Shown: piece after piece, positions 18,186 to 26,113 of the stretch
How the letters are laid out: every line of letters starts with the position of its first letter
Numbering within the stretch: position 1 is the first letter of the stretch
From: Hyphomicrobium_A sp963817485
Lineage (GTDB): Bacteria; Pseudomonadota; Alphaproteobacteria; Rhizobiales; Hyphomicrobiaceae
Direction of reading: 5' to 3'
Assembly (NCBI GenBank): GCA_963817485.1
Contig: CAWFOR010000020.1
Span: forward strand, 310,001 to 374,000
DNA length: 64,000 nt
Notes under the pieces: generated by a model
Databases searched by the model: none
Seen by the model: the letters and a program-made list of their open reading frames with translations, nothing else
Told to the model about the DNA's origin: nothing
Program-made: the position numbers and the translations under genes

Positions 18186-18706
18186 CGCGCAGGCTCCGGC
18201 GACGTGATCTTGCTCCTGCCGATGTCGTCGAGCCGCCGCTGCAGGGAAAGCTTGTCCAGCGATGACAGCGGCAGGTTGGTGAAGATGCCGATGCGCTGAT
18301 AGAGCATGCGATGGGTGTCGGCGAAGGCGAAGCGGCGCTCGCTTTCTGTGCCCTCGGCGGCAGAGGGGTCGGGCAGCCCCCAATGCGCGCTCATCGGCTG
18401 CCCGGGCCACACGGGGCACACCTCGTTGGCCGCACTGTCGCAAACAGTGAAGACGAAATCGAGTTCGGGTGCTCCGGGGGCGGCGAACTCCTCCCAGGAC
18501 TTCGAGCGCAGCTTTGACGTGTCGTAGTTGAGCTGCCGCAGCAGGTCCAAGGCGTAGGGGTGAACCCGCCCGCTCGGCTGGCTGCCGGCGCTGAAGCCGC
18601 GGAAGCGGTCGCCTCCCAATCGGGCGATCACGCACTCGGCGATGATCGAGCGCGCCGAGTTATGCGTGCAGAGAAAAAGGACATTGAGCGGCCGCTCCCC
18701 GGTCAT
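18182..18706 (-). CDS. arsC: Arsenate reductase, low-molecular-weight phosphatase family
   Basis: The 174-residue protein has the CX5R phosphate loop LFLCTHNSARS at the N-terminus and downstream cysteines in FTVCDSAANEVCPVWPG, placed as in thioredoxin-coupled ArsC. WGLPDPSAAEG supplies the catalytic Asp loop. ATG 18706 is supported by GGGAGGT 7 nt upstream; the frame also opens at GTG 18724. It reduces arsenate to arsenite in the cytoplasm. It lies between arsR (22-bp gap) and aqpS (4-bp overlap). Confidence 0.9.
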   Translation of the reverse strand: MTGERPLNVLFLCTHNSARSIIAECVIARLGGDRFRGFSAGSQPSGRVHPYALDLLRQLNYDTSKLRSKSWEEFAAPGAPELDFVFTVCDSAANEVCPVWPGQPMSAHWGLPDPSAAEGTESERRFAFADTHRMLYQRIGIFTNLPLSSLDKLSLQRRLDDIGRSKITSPEPAR

Positions 18707-18728
18707 GACACTACCTCCCGTCACAGTT

Positions 18729-19115
18729 TCACCTAGTCTTAGCCGCCGAGACTTTCCTCTCCGGAGTCCTGCCGGCTCCAGTCGTGCAAAGCGCGCGCGC
18801 TTTGCCGACGGCCGTGCCGCACAGCTCGGGCTGGCCCTGGCAGCAATCCTCGGTCAGATAAGTCAGCAGCCTTCGCATTCCATCGACGTGCACGGCATAG
18901 CGCACGAAACGGCCGTCGCGTGTCGCGTGAATGAGCCCCGCCCGATCGAGCTCCTTGAGATGGAACGAGGTCGCCGTCGGGCTCGCCTCGACGGCTTCGG
19001 CAATGGCAAAGGCGGCAAGCCCGCTTGGACCTTGGCGCACCAGCAGCCGGAAGATCCTCAGGCGCTGAGGATGCGCCAGCGCCGCGAGCGAGGTGACGAT
19101 CTGCTTTTCATTCAT
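18729..19115 (-). CDS. arsR: ArsR-family repressor
   Basis: A 128-residue winged-helix regulator: LAALAHPQRLRIFRLLVRQG, then recognition region ASPTATSFHLKELDRAGLI and beta-wing DGRFVRYAV. Cysteines occur as DCCQGQPELC in the C-terminal helix, a plausible As(III) site in alphaproteobacterial ArsR. It is the first gene of the ars operon, and an imperfect palindrome lies 22 bp upstream of its start. Confidence 0.9.
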   Translation of the reverse strand: MNEKQIVTSLAALAHPQRLRIFRLLVRQGPSGLAAFAIAEAVEASPTATSFHLKELDRAGLIHATRDGRFVRYAVHVDGMRRLLTYLTEDCCQGQPELCGTAVGKARALCTTGAGRTPERKVSAAKTR

Positions 19116-19136
19116 ACAGACAAGGATACAATGATA

Positions 19137-19151
19137 ATTGAATAATGCAAT
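19137..19151. promoter_or_regulatory. Candidate ArsR operator
   Basis: ATTGAATAATGCAAT is an imperfect palindrome (ATTG...CAAT) in the AT-rich leader of arsR, similar in composition to ArsR/SmtB boxes. Placement upstream of arsR suggests autoregulation. Confidence 0.45.
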
Positions 19152-19190
19152 AGGTTCCGAGTTCGCCGAGGAGCTGTTCGCTGCTTCAAT

Positions 19191-19682
19191 TTATCCCCGC
19201 CCTCCCCACCTCCCCCATACTCCCCCTCAACCCTGCCCGTCATTGGGACGCATCAGCTGAGCGGCCGACGCGGGGCAGGGCCGGTGCCCGGTTCGAGGCG
19301 GTGCGGTTTTCGTTTGCCGCGCTGTCGCGAGGTTAGCTCCCTCAGAGAGCCGGGGCAGGTGTGCGAGGCTCGCGCGAATCCAGCAATGGCCGCGCGGGCA
19401 GCCCGTCGCGAGCGGCGGCGCTCTCAACTCTACTTTCGAGAGCTCCGGCAGCCGGTCGAGGTCCCCAGAAACGATGAGCCCGGCCGCGCTTGGCAGCCGC
19501 CCGGGCGGGACCGAAGCCCCGTTTGCGTATGTGTTCCGCGCCCTCGACCTGCTGGAAGTCCACCGCCGCGGGCGCCGAAAGGCTGCCGCTTAGAAAATCG
19601 GATGGCGGTCGTTTGGCGCCCGCGCTCCCCTCTCTCTCTCCCCTCGGGGCGCTCAGCGCCCGCGAGGCGGCGGAGCCGTGCC
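19191..19682 (+). repeat. Long inverted repeat, left copy
   Basis: This 492-bp block is the reverse complement of 23207-23700 with only about 8-10 differences before the outermost 30 bp (about 98 % identity). It holds internal stems: GCGGGCGCC with GGCGCCCGC (either side of about 38 nt) and CCCTGCCC with GGGCAGGG. A 2-bp indel between the copies (GCGGGCGCT versus GCGGGCGCGCT) breaks any shared reading frame, so it is probably non-coding. Confidence 0.9.
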
Positions 19683-19776
19683 AGCCGTTCATCCCGGTGT
19701 AAGCAGCGTCGGAGATACCAAGGATGACAGGGAGAGGCCCCAGCATTAAAACCTCAGCGCGGGATCGGGGGATCGC

Positions 19777-20862
19777 ATGCGCCACATCGTGAGGCTTTGC
19801 ATCAGCGGGCTGCTGCTGGCGTTGGCTGTGCCGGCGTCGCTGGCCGAGGAGCCGCCGCGCAGCGTGCGCGTGGCAACGCGCGTGCTGCCGCCGATGGTGA
19901 TCGACGAGCACGGCCGCCTCACCGGCTTCAGCATCGATCTGTGGAACAGCATCGCGCAGAAGCTGAAGCTGGCGACCCAGTACGAGGTCGCGCCCGACGT
20001 CGGCGCGCTGCTCGAGGACGTGCGCTCGGGCAAGGCCGATCTCGGCATCTCCGCGATCTCCATCACGGCCGAGCGCGACCGCCAGTTCGACTTCTCCCAG
20101 CCCATGCTCGAGGCGGGGCTGCAGATCCTCGTGCGCGGCAACGGCGAATCGGGGCCGTCCAATCCGCTGCTGGAGTTCCTGCGCCTCCTGACCTCGCCGA
20201 CGATCGCGGTGTGGCTCGGCATCGCGGCGCTCCTGATCGTCGTCCCCGCGCATATCGTGTGGCTGGTCGAGCGGCGCCACGAGCAGGGGATCATCCCGGA
20301 CCGGCGCTACTTTCCCGGCATTTTCCACGCTATGTGGTGGGCGGGGTCGACTTTGGCGACGCAGGCCGAGCAGATGCCGCGGCATTGGCTGGCGCGCGTG
20401 CTGGCTATCCTGTGGATGTTCATCGGCGTCGTCTTTGTCGCCTACTATACCGCGCAGCTCACGGCCTCGCTCACCGTGCAGCAGATCCGCGGCGCCATCA
20501 GCGGCCCCGACGACCTGCCGGGAAAGCGCGTGGCGACGACGCGCAACTCGACGGCTGCCGCCTATCTGCGCCAGAAGAACGTCGATGTCGTGGAGGTGGA
20601 GCAGATCGATGCCGCCTACAAGGCGCTGCTCGACAAGCAGGTCGACGCGGTCGTGTTCGATGCGCCCGCGCTGCTCTACTACGCGGGCCACGACGGCAAG
20701 GGGAAGGTGCAGCTCGTCGGCCCCGTGTTCCGCAAGGAGAATTTCGGCATCGTGTTCCCGCTCGACAGCCGCCTGCGCAGTGAGGTCGATCGCGCGCTGC
20801 TCGATCTGCGCGAGGACGGCACCTATAGCCGCCTCGAGCAGACCTGGTTCGGCGGCCAGTGA
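19777..20862 (+). CDS. Prokaryotic ionotropic glutamate receptor-like ligand-gated channel (GluR0 type)
   Basis: The 361-residue protein has a signal peptide (to about residue 23) and a periplasmic solute-binding domain split by a pore module. S1 covers residues 30-120 (GISAISITAERDRQFDFSQP with the carboxylate-binding Arg). A first membrane span lies at about 141-163. A re-entrant loop follows at about 180-197 (FHAMWWAGSTLATQ). A second span at about 206-226 runs into YYTAQLTASLTV, which resembles the SYTANLAAFLTV gate of eukaryotic receptors. S2 follows (DLPGKRVATTRNSTAAAYL, AVVFDAPALLYY with the amino-binding Asp). The pore loop lacks the TVGYG filter, so ion selectivity is open. GGGGGATCGC precedes the ATG. 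Confidence 0.85.
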   Translation: MRHIVRLCISGLLLALAVPASLAEEPPRSVRVATRVLPPMVIDEHGRLTGFSIDLWNSIAQKLKLATQYEVAPDVGALLEDVRSGKADLGISAISITAERDRQFDFSQPMLEAGLQILVRGNGESGPSNPLLEFLRLLTSPTIAVWLGIAALLIVVPAHIVWLVERRHEQGIIPDRRYFPGIFHAMWWAGSTLATQAEQMPRHWLARVLAILWMFIGVVFVAYYTAQLTASLTVQQIRGAISGPDDLPGKRVATTRNSTAAAYLRQKNVDVVEVEQIDAAYKALLDKQVDAVVFDAPALLYYAGHDGKGKVQLVGPVFRKENFGIVFPLDSRLRSEVDRALLDLREDGTYSRLEQTWFGGQ

Positions 20863-21226
20863 GCCGTTTCGGCGTTGCGCGAGAAGCGCGAGTGTCCGGT
20901 TCATCGCAAAGCTTATGGAAAGATTAATCGAACCGGCAGCCGAGGCGGCGCGGCGCTTGCGCGCGCATGCGCAGCTTTCCTTGCTATTTACGCGCGAGCA
21001 TGAGATAAGCCCGCATCGCTTCGAGCAACTCGCGGCGAACATCGGCGCTCCAGCCGCGTGAACGGGCACCAGATCCAAGGCCATCGGCCTCTTGTGTCCT
21101 CCTGTTGAGCGCCTCTGAAATCCCACTCTCAATGATAGCCCAGGCCACGCGGGGCATCTCCTGAACCGCCGCGTTCGCTTGCGTGCGGCCGAACTGATTT
21201 CGGCTGTCCGGCGCGCGTGGCCGCAT
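20863..21226. other. Intergenic 364 bp with two competing tiny ORFs
   Basis: No confident gene. A 48-codon plus-strand frame (ATG 20915 to TGA 21061, starting MERLIEPAAEAARRLR) and a 57-codon minus-strand frame (ATG 21157 to TAG 20984, ending RAYLMLARK) overlap each other. Neither has a strong ribosome-binding site. A GCGCGCATGCGC palindrome lies at about 20960-20971. Confidence 0.4.
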
Positions 21227-22685
21227 ATGAAAGATATGGAATTGACCACATTCTCCGAGCTGGGTCTCAACGCCGACCTCCTCAAGGCGCTCGCCGCCGA
21301 GGGCTACACGGTACCGACCCCAATCCAAGCGCAGGCGATCCCGAGCGTGATCGCCGGCCGCGACCTGATGGGCATCGCGCAGACGGGCACCGGCAAGACC
21401 GCGGCCTTCGCCCTGCCGATCCTGCACCGTCTCGCCGCCAGCCGCCGGCCGGCGCCGCGCCACCACGCGCGCGTGCTCGTGCTGTCGCCGACGCGTGAGC
21501 TTGCGGCGCAGATCGCCGACAGCTTCAAGACCTACGGCCGCCACACCGGGCTCACCGTCGCCGTCATGTACGGCGGCGTCGCGCACCGGCCGCAGGCGAC
21601 CGCCATGAGCCGCGGCGTCGACGTGCTCGTCGCCACGCCCGGACGCCTCATCGACCACCTCGACCAGCGCTCGGTTGTCCTCTCGGGCACCGAGATCCTC
21701 GTCCTCGACGAGGCCGACCAGATGCTCGACATGGGCTTCATCCGCCCGATCCGGCAGATCGTGGCGAAGCTGTCGCAGCGGCGCCAGAGCCTGTTCTTCT
21801 CGGCCACCATGCCGAAGGAGATAGGCGCGCTCGCCGCCGAGCTGCTGCACGATCCCGTCCGCGTCTCCGTCGCCCCCGTCGCCACCACCGTCGACCGCGT
21901 GCGCCAGAGCGTCATCCACATCGAGCCGCAGAAGAAGGCCTCGCTGCTGGTCGAGCTGTTCGCCGATCCGGCCATGAAGCGCGCACTCGTTTTTACACGC
22001 ACCAAGCGCGGCGCGGATAAGGTTGCGCGCCATCTCGAGGCGGCCGGCATCATCGTCTCCGCCATCCACGGCAACAAGAGCCAGCGCCAGCGCGAGGAGG
22101 CGCTGGAAGACTTCCGCGCCGGCCGCATCCGCGGGCTCGTCGCCACCGATATCGCTGCCCGCGGCATCGACGTCGACGAGGTGACGCACGTCGTCAACTT
22201 CGAGCTCCCCAACGTGCCGGAGAGCTACGTGCATCGCATCGGCCGCACCGCGCGCGCCGGAGCCGAGGGCATTGCCATCTCGCTATGCGGGAGCGAGGAG
22301 CGTCCCTTGCTGCGCGACATCGAGCGGCTGACGCGGCAGACGATCCCCTCCACCAACCGTAGCGGCGACGCTGGCCTTGCCGCCGTCGGCTCCGACCGCG
22401 GTCATGGAGACGGCCGCGCGGCACGGAGTCAACGGACGTCCACATGCGGCGCGGCCCTCCGGGCAGCGCAACGGCTCGGGTCATGGTCATGGCCACGGCG
22501 GAGCGCCGCGCAGCGGCGCCTCCAAGGGTTCGCGCAATGGTCCGCGCTCCGGCAGCGCCGGGGACAGACATGCCGGTGCCGGCGACAGACATGCCGGAGC
22601 CGGTGGTGGCCGCGGAAACGCCGGTGGCCGCGGACATGGGTCCGGGCACACATCCCGCAGCGGCGCGGCTGCCGCAAAGCGCTGA
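21227..22685 (+). CDS. rhlE: DEAD-box RNA helicase (RhlE type), frameshifted before its basic tail
   Basis: The helicase core is complete: Q-motif region YTVPTPIQAQAIP, Walker A AQTGTGKTAAF, PTRELAAQI, TPGRLIDH, DEAD in VLDEADQMLDMGF, FFSATMP, then VFTRTKRGADKV, ATDIAARGIDVDEVTHVVNFELP (kept in frame) and HRIGRTARAG. After RQTIPSTN (about 22355) the given frame becomes arginine-rich noise. The tail lies one base off, passing METAARHGVNGRPHA to a Gly/Arg/His-rich end with the repeat GDRHAGAGDRHAGAG and stop at 22685. One inserted base between about 22350 and 22376 explains it. Starts at 21227 or 21236 are possible. RhlE proteins act in ribosome assembly and cold adaptation. Confidence 0.87.
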
Positions 22686-22710
22686 CGCACCGCCTCGGCG
22701 CCGATTCGCT

Positions 22711-23013
22711 TCACGTCCCTTTCTCACCTGTCCTTTTCTCACCTGTCCCGGGCTCTGTCCGGGGCAGGCTTTGTTTTTCCCAGCCGAGCCGGGCCAGCGC
22801 CGAGGCATAGCGCTTGCGCAGAAGCCCCTCGTGGTGGTGCACGCAGACAAGACCGGCGCCGAGGCAGCGCTTTTTGCGCCGGCAGCGTTTCAAGACGCAG
22901 ACGCGCGGCAGCCCCGCGGCGCTCGCGATGAACCGCCGGGCGAGCTCGGTCGCGCGCGCGCTCGGCGTGTCGCTGTCGCTATCCCCGCTGCTGCCATCCG
23001 TCCGCGCCGCCAT
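22711..23013 (-). CDS. Small Cys/Arg-rich protein of unknown function
   Basis: The 100-residue frame contains ARRFIASAAGLPRVCVLKRCRRKKRCLGAG, with cysteines spaced C-x4-C-x5-C, then VCVHHHEGLLRKRYASALARLGW. I have an impression of similar CRRxxxC proteins annotated as hypothetical in Hyphomicrobiales; the Cys/His set could bind a metal. The last 20 residues (EPGTGEKRTGEKGT) come from a 14-15-bp tandem repeat and may be an extension. It converges with the helicase gene 25 bp away. Confidence 0.6.
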   Translation of the reverse strand: MAARTDGSSGDSDSDTPSARATELARRFIASAAGLPRVCVLKRCRRKKRCLGAGLVCVHHHEGLLRKRYASALARLGWEKQSLPRTEPGTGEKRTGEKGT

Positions 23014-23087
23014 GCGTTGCTGTTCTCCTCGTGCGCCATCGCCCCCGCCATGATGACACTCGCGCTTGGTGCGGGGAGAGCTTGCTT

Positions 23088-23198
23088 CCCTCTCCCCGTG
23101 CTCGTTCGCATGGGGAGAGGGCTAGGGTGAGGGGCAGAAGCTTGCACTCCGTCGTGAGGCTGCCCCTCACCCCGACCTCTCCCCGCAAGCGGGGAGAG
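23088..23198. repeat. Palindromic intergenic unit, two inverted copies
   Basis: CCCTCTCCCC (23088-23097) pairs with GGGGAGAGGG (23112-23121). GGGTGAGGGGCA (23125-23136) pairs with TGCCCCTCACCC (23161-23172). CTCTCCCC pairs with GGGGAGAG around GCAAGC (23177-23198). This three-stem cluster resembles the abundant CCTC/GAGG intergenic palindromes of Hyphomicrobiales. It abuts the right copy of the long inverted repeat. Confidence 0.75.
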
Positions 23199-23206
23199 GG
23201 AGAAAA

Positions 23207-23700
23207 GGCACGGCTCCGCCGCCTCGCGGGCGCGCTGAGCGCCCCGAGGGGAGAGAGAGAGGGGAGCGCGGGCGCCAAACGACCGCCATCCGATTTTCTA
23301 AGCGGCAGCCTTTCGGCGCCCGCGGCGGTGGACTTCCAGCAGGTCGAGGGCGCGGAACACATACGCAAGCGGGGCTTCGGTCCCGCCCGGGCGGCTGCCA
23401 AGCGCGGCCGGGCTCATCGTTTCTCGGGACCTCGACCGGCTGCCGGAGCTCTCGAAAGTAGAGTTGAGAGCGCCGCCGCTCGCGACGGGCTGCCCGCGCG
23501 GCTATTGCTAGTTTCGCGCGAGCCTCGCACACCTGCCCCGGCTCTCTGAGGGAGCTAACCTCGCGGAAGCGCGGCAAACGAAAACCGCACCGCCTCGAAC
23601 CGGGCACCGGCCCTGCCCCGCGTCGGCCGCTCAGCTGATGCGTCCCAATGACGGGCAGGGTTAGGGGGAGTATGGGGGAGCGGAGGAGGGTGGGGATAAG
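23207..23700 (-). repeat. Long inverted repeat, right copy
   Basis: Reverse complement of 19191-19682 at about 98 % identity. Clear substitutions are ACG/GCG after CGCAA, TTTCTG/TTTCTC, a cluster in GGCYATTGCTRG, and ACAGCG/GAAGCG. The outer 30 bp diverge more. The two copies face each other across 3.5 kb, so recombination between them would invert that segment. Confidence 0.9.
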
Positions 23701-24051
23701 TTTTGCAATTCCTCCGAATGTGCTCACGTGCCATGACCTTTGTGGTTTCCACGCATCGCACCTTCCCGAACGCCTAAGGCGATCTAGAGCACGCCCTATA
23801 AGTCGATCTCAACAGTTCGCGGGCGCATTCGGTATCGCGGTAGCAGCGACGTCTAGATAAATACTTGGAAATATTGGAATTATTGGAAAAGTGGAGATGT
23901 GGGGAAAGCGACCGGCTGAGCAATACCCGCCCAAGTAGCGCGCACCCTTGCTTTCAACCAAGTTTGCGACTAACGGAGTTCGGCGTAACGACCACCGACA
24001 CCAACCAAATTTGCTCTACCTCTTCTCAAGAGATGCCGCGGGATTGCTGAA

Positions 24052-24497
24052 ATGTCTTCTCTGAAAACAGAGCGTGCTGTCTATTTGGTCAGCGCTAAAA
24101 TAAATATGCACCCTCACGATGCGCCACCCGTCTTATTTAAAAAGGCATTAGATATTATCCTGGGATATCATGCCAAAAAACGCGCATTTGCCTGCTTAAA
24201 TGACAGTGACGGAATCAACGACGAAACTGTCGGCCTTACTCCCGAGGAAGCGGACGAACGCCGACCTTACCGATGTGATCTATATCGCGGACGTCAGGCG
24301 GTCAAAGAATCCGGCGCAAACTATCATTCTAATAACTAGAGGCGACAGTAATTTGTCTAGCCCGGCTTTCGTTAACCGCAAGGATCGTGGGGTTAGAGTA
24401 TATCAACCAAAGGAAGATGAAAGTCCCGGCTATTCTTGTCGAGCGAAAACTCCTCGATGAGCCATTGCGCGGCGAGCCGGCGATACTTAGAAAGTAG
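24052..24497 (+). pseudogene. Broken gene of unknown function, two +1 shifts
   Basis: Three consecutive frames each one base apart read as one plausible protein of about 145 aa. Frame one from ATG 24052: AVYLVSAKINMHPHDAPPV, FKKALDIILGYHAKKRAFA, NDSDGINDETVGLTPEEADE. Frame two: DVIYIADVRRSKNPAQTIIL, RGDSNLSSPAFVNRKDRGV and VYQPKEDE. Frame three from about 24423: VPAILVERKLLDEPLRGEPA, ending at TAG 24497. I do not recognise the family. Low GC and breakage suggest a decaying acquired gene, though the +1 shifts match the pattern elsewhere in the window. Confidence 0.5.
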
Positions 24498-24850
24498 CAG
24501 GTTCGGGATAATTCGTACAAAGATGTTTGACTTTTTCTATAGTCACTCGATGAGCGCCGGTCTTAGGATCGGGCACGTCAGACAGCACGACATTATCATG
24601 CGAGCGCCGATTTTCCCTCCGTACGCTCGAACACGCTATTATTCTCCTCAGCCGACTTGCGCAACAATGAATTTAGACATCGAGTGACAAGGGTGCGCGA
24701 TGTATTGGTTTGTTCTGTCTCGTCGGCAGTTTGTGTGTTATATGTTTGCGTACTTGTCTGCCACAACATTTATTGTTGACGCTTATAATTCCGTTTATTG
24801 AGGCATTTGTCGGACATTGTGGCGTGAATTGCAATGGCTGCAGATTCGAA

Positions 24851-24967
24851 ATGCTTTGGTTGGTCGGCAGATTGGTGTTTTTTATTTTGCTATCGAATAT
24901 AGTGCTTGTATCGCTTTTTGCTATTTACTTTTTAAGTGACCGGATTCAAACAGAGGGGGAAGATTAA
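24851..24967 (+). CDS. Possible tiny membrane protein
   Basis: A 38-codon frame, MLWLVGRLVFFILLSN..., is almost wholly one hydrophobic span followed by SDRIQTEGED. No clear ribosome-binding site was seen and it lies in the low-GC island, where such frames arise by chance. Confidence 0.25.
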   Translation: MLWLVGRLVFFILLSNIVLVSLFAIYFLSDRIQTEGED

Positions 24968-25166
24968 AGGGCGAAAGGGTTCATCCACACCCGGGCCCTT
25001 GCCGGCTAGCGGCGGAACGCTACCCCATCCCCATACGCGCCCCACCGACTCTGCCCGGCCCTGACGGCATCGCCGGACGTGTCCTCGCCTGCACGCCGCC
25101 CACCCCCTAGACTGAACCTCGACGCCCCGGCACCGCGCCTCGGCCGCAACAGATAAGGAGCGCAGG

Positions 25167-25505
25167 ATGCGCACGCGATGGGTGGTGCTCATTTTCGCGC
25201 TCTGCGGGGCGGCCGCGGGGCTCCTCGTCTTCAACGGCTACCGGCAGCACGAGCTCAGCCAGACAATCGCGGAACGCGGCCGGGCGGCCGCGGACATTCA
25301 AGCCCGCATCGACGCCCTCAAGACCCGGCAGGTGGACTTGAAGGCGCGCTTCGACGCGCTCCTCGCCGAGACGGAAAAGGCTCCCAACGATCCCGACGTG
25401 CTCAAGGCGCTCGGCGCGCGCCATCTGGCGCTCGTCAAGGAGGACCAGGCCCTGAAGGACGACCTCGACCGCGTGCAGCGCGACCTCGACGCCATCAAAC
25501 GCTGA
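25167..25505 (+). CDS. Single-span membrane protein with coiled coil, unknown function
   Basis: The 112-residue protein has an N-terminal span (WVVLIFALCGAAAGLLVF) followed by a continuous amphipathic helix with heptads (ADIQARIDALKTRQVDLKAR, EDQALKDDLDRVQRDLDAI). AAGGAGCGCAGG precedes the ATG by a suitable distance. The topology suggests a periplasmic coiled coil anchored in the inner membrane. No family recognised. It is followed by an EcfG-type promoter for the next gene, so the two are probably separate units. Confidence 0.65.
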   Translation: MRTRWVVLIFALCGAAAGLLVFNGYRQHELSQTIAERGRAAADIQARIDALKTRQVDLKARFDALLAETEKAPNDPDVLKALGARHLALVKEDQALKDDLDRVQRDLDAIKR

Positions 25506-25607
25506 TGCGGGCGCGGGGCCGGAACCGCGGCGCACGCCCGCCCGCCCGGCGCCCCTTATGCTCGCTCCCTTGTGCTCTTTGGCGCCCGGTAAAATCGCGC
25601 GGCCCCG

Positions 25608-25633
25608 GGAACCTGCCGCCACCCTCCCGCGTT
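25608..25633 (+). promoter_or_regulatory. EcfG-type stress promoter for the DUF1488-like gene
   Basis: GGAAC (25608-25612), a 17-nt spacer and CGTT (25630-25633) match the alphaproteobacterial general-stress sigma EcfG consensus exactly. The expected start of transcription is about 25 bp before the ATG at 25666. Confidence 0.65.
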
Positions 25634-25665
25634 GGGGGCTGACGGCAACGAAACAGGGGTGAACA

Positions 25666-25950
25666 ATGTCGCTGATACCCGTTGCTCAGGCCGCCGTGGC
25701 GGACCCGGGCCTCAAAGCCGTGCGTTTTGCCATGAAGGACGGCTCAAAGAAGGTCACCGTGCTCGTGTCCAATCCAGCGCTCGAGAACATCGAGCTTTCC
25801 TGCATTGATCGAGAGGCCTTCGACACCTTCAAGCACTACAGGAAGAGCTTCGAGCGCATCGCGAGTGAGAAGTACGCCAAGGGCCACGTCGAGGCCGACG
25901 GCACCGTGTGCATCCGCGCCATCGACGTGCCGGCGCTGAGTGCCAACTAG
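25666..25950 (+). CDS. DUF1488-like small protein
   Basis: A 94-residue protein with the pattern VRFAMKDGSKKVTVLVSNPA, FDTFKHYRKSFERIASEKYA and VEADGTVCIRAIDV. This fits the DUF1488 arrangement (F-hydrophobic-DG, then H/Y-R-x-x-E helix, then DG-x-V-x-I). Function is unknown in the family. An exact EcfG promoter upstream and a strong terminator at 26007-26033 make it a monocistronic, stress-induced unit. Confidence 0.7.
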   Translation: MSLIPVAQAAVADPGLKAVRFAMKDGSKKVTVLVSNPALENIELSCIDREAFDTFKHYRKSFERIASEKYAKGHVEADGTVCIRAIDVPALSAN

Positions 25951-26006
25951 CTCTAACGTTGGCGCTCGCGCGTCGAAGCGGGCCCTAAGCTCCGCGAGAG
26001 ATGAGA

Positions 26007-26033
26007 AGCCCGGCCCGCTCAGCCGGGCTTTTT
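26007..26033 (+). terminator. Strong intrinsic terminator
   Basis: AGCCCGGC (26007-26014) pairs with GCCGGGCT (26022-26029) around a 7-nt loop and runs into TTTTT. It separates the DUF1488-like gene from parC. Confidence 0.9.
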
Positions 26034-26113
26034 CTATGGCGGGGTCAAGCCTGCGTCCCGTGCATCCACAACCCGGGCTTGCGGCGCTAGGCTCCGCGCG
26101 ATAGGCCAATCGC

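Larger units (their letters stand above)
23701..25000. other. Low-GC, gene-poor island
   Basis: From the end of the right repeat to about 25.0 kb the sequence becomes markedly AT-richer than the window (runs such as AATATTGGAATTATTGG and TTTTTTATTTTGC). It holds only short or broken frames and its codon use is unlike its neighbours. No integrase, transposase or attachment site was recognised. 23701-24051 contains no gene I can support; 24498-25166 has only one tiny possible membrane frame. Confidence 0.7.

Noticed and set aside
19342..21285. 647-codon minus-strand frame over the left repeat and receptor gene
   Set aside because: It is antisense to a clearly recognised channel gene and its repeat part is frame-broken in the other copy.
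23031..23549. 173-codon frame in the right repeat, similar to that in the left copy
   Set aside because: Apparent conservation follows from DNA identity; the 2-bp indel changes the frame and the composition is not protein-like.
24436..24687. 83-codon frame in the low-GC island
   Set aside because: Lies partly over the third piece of the broken gene and has no family features.
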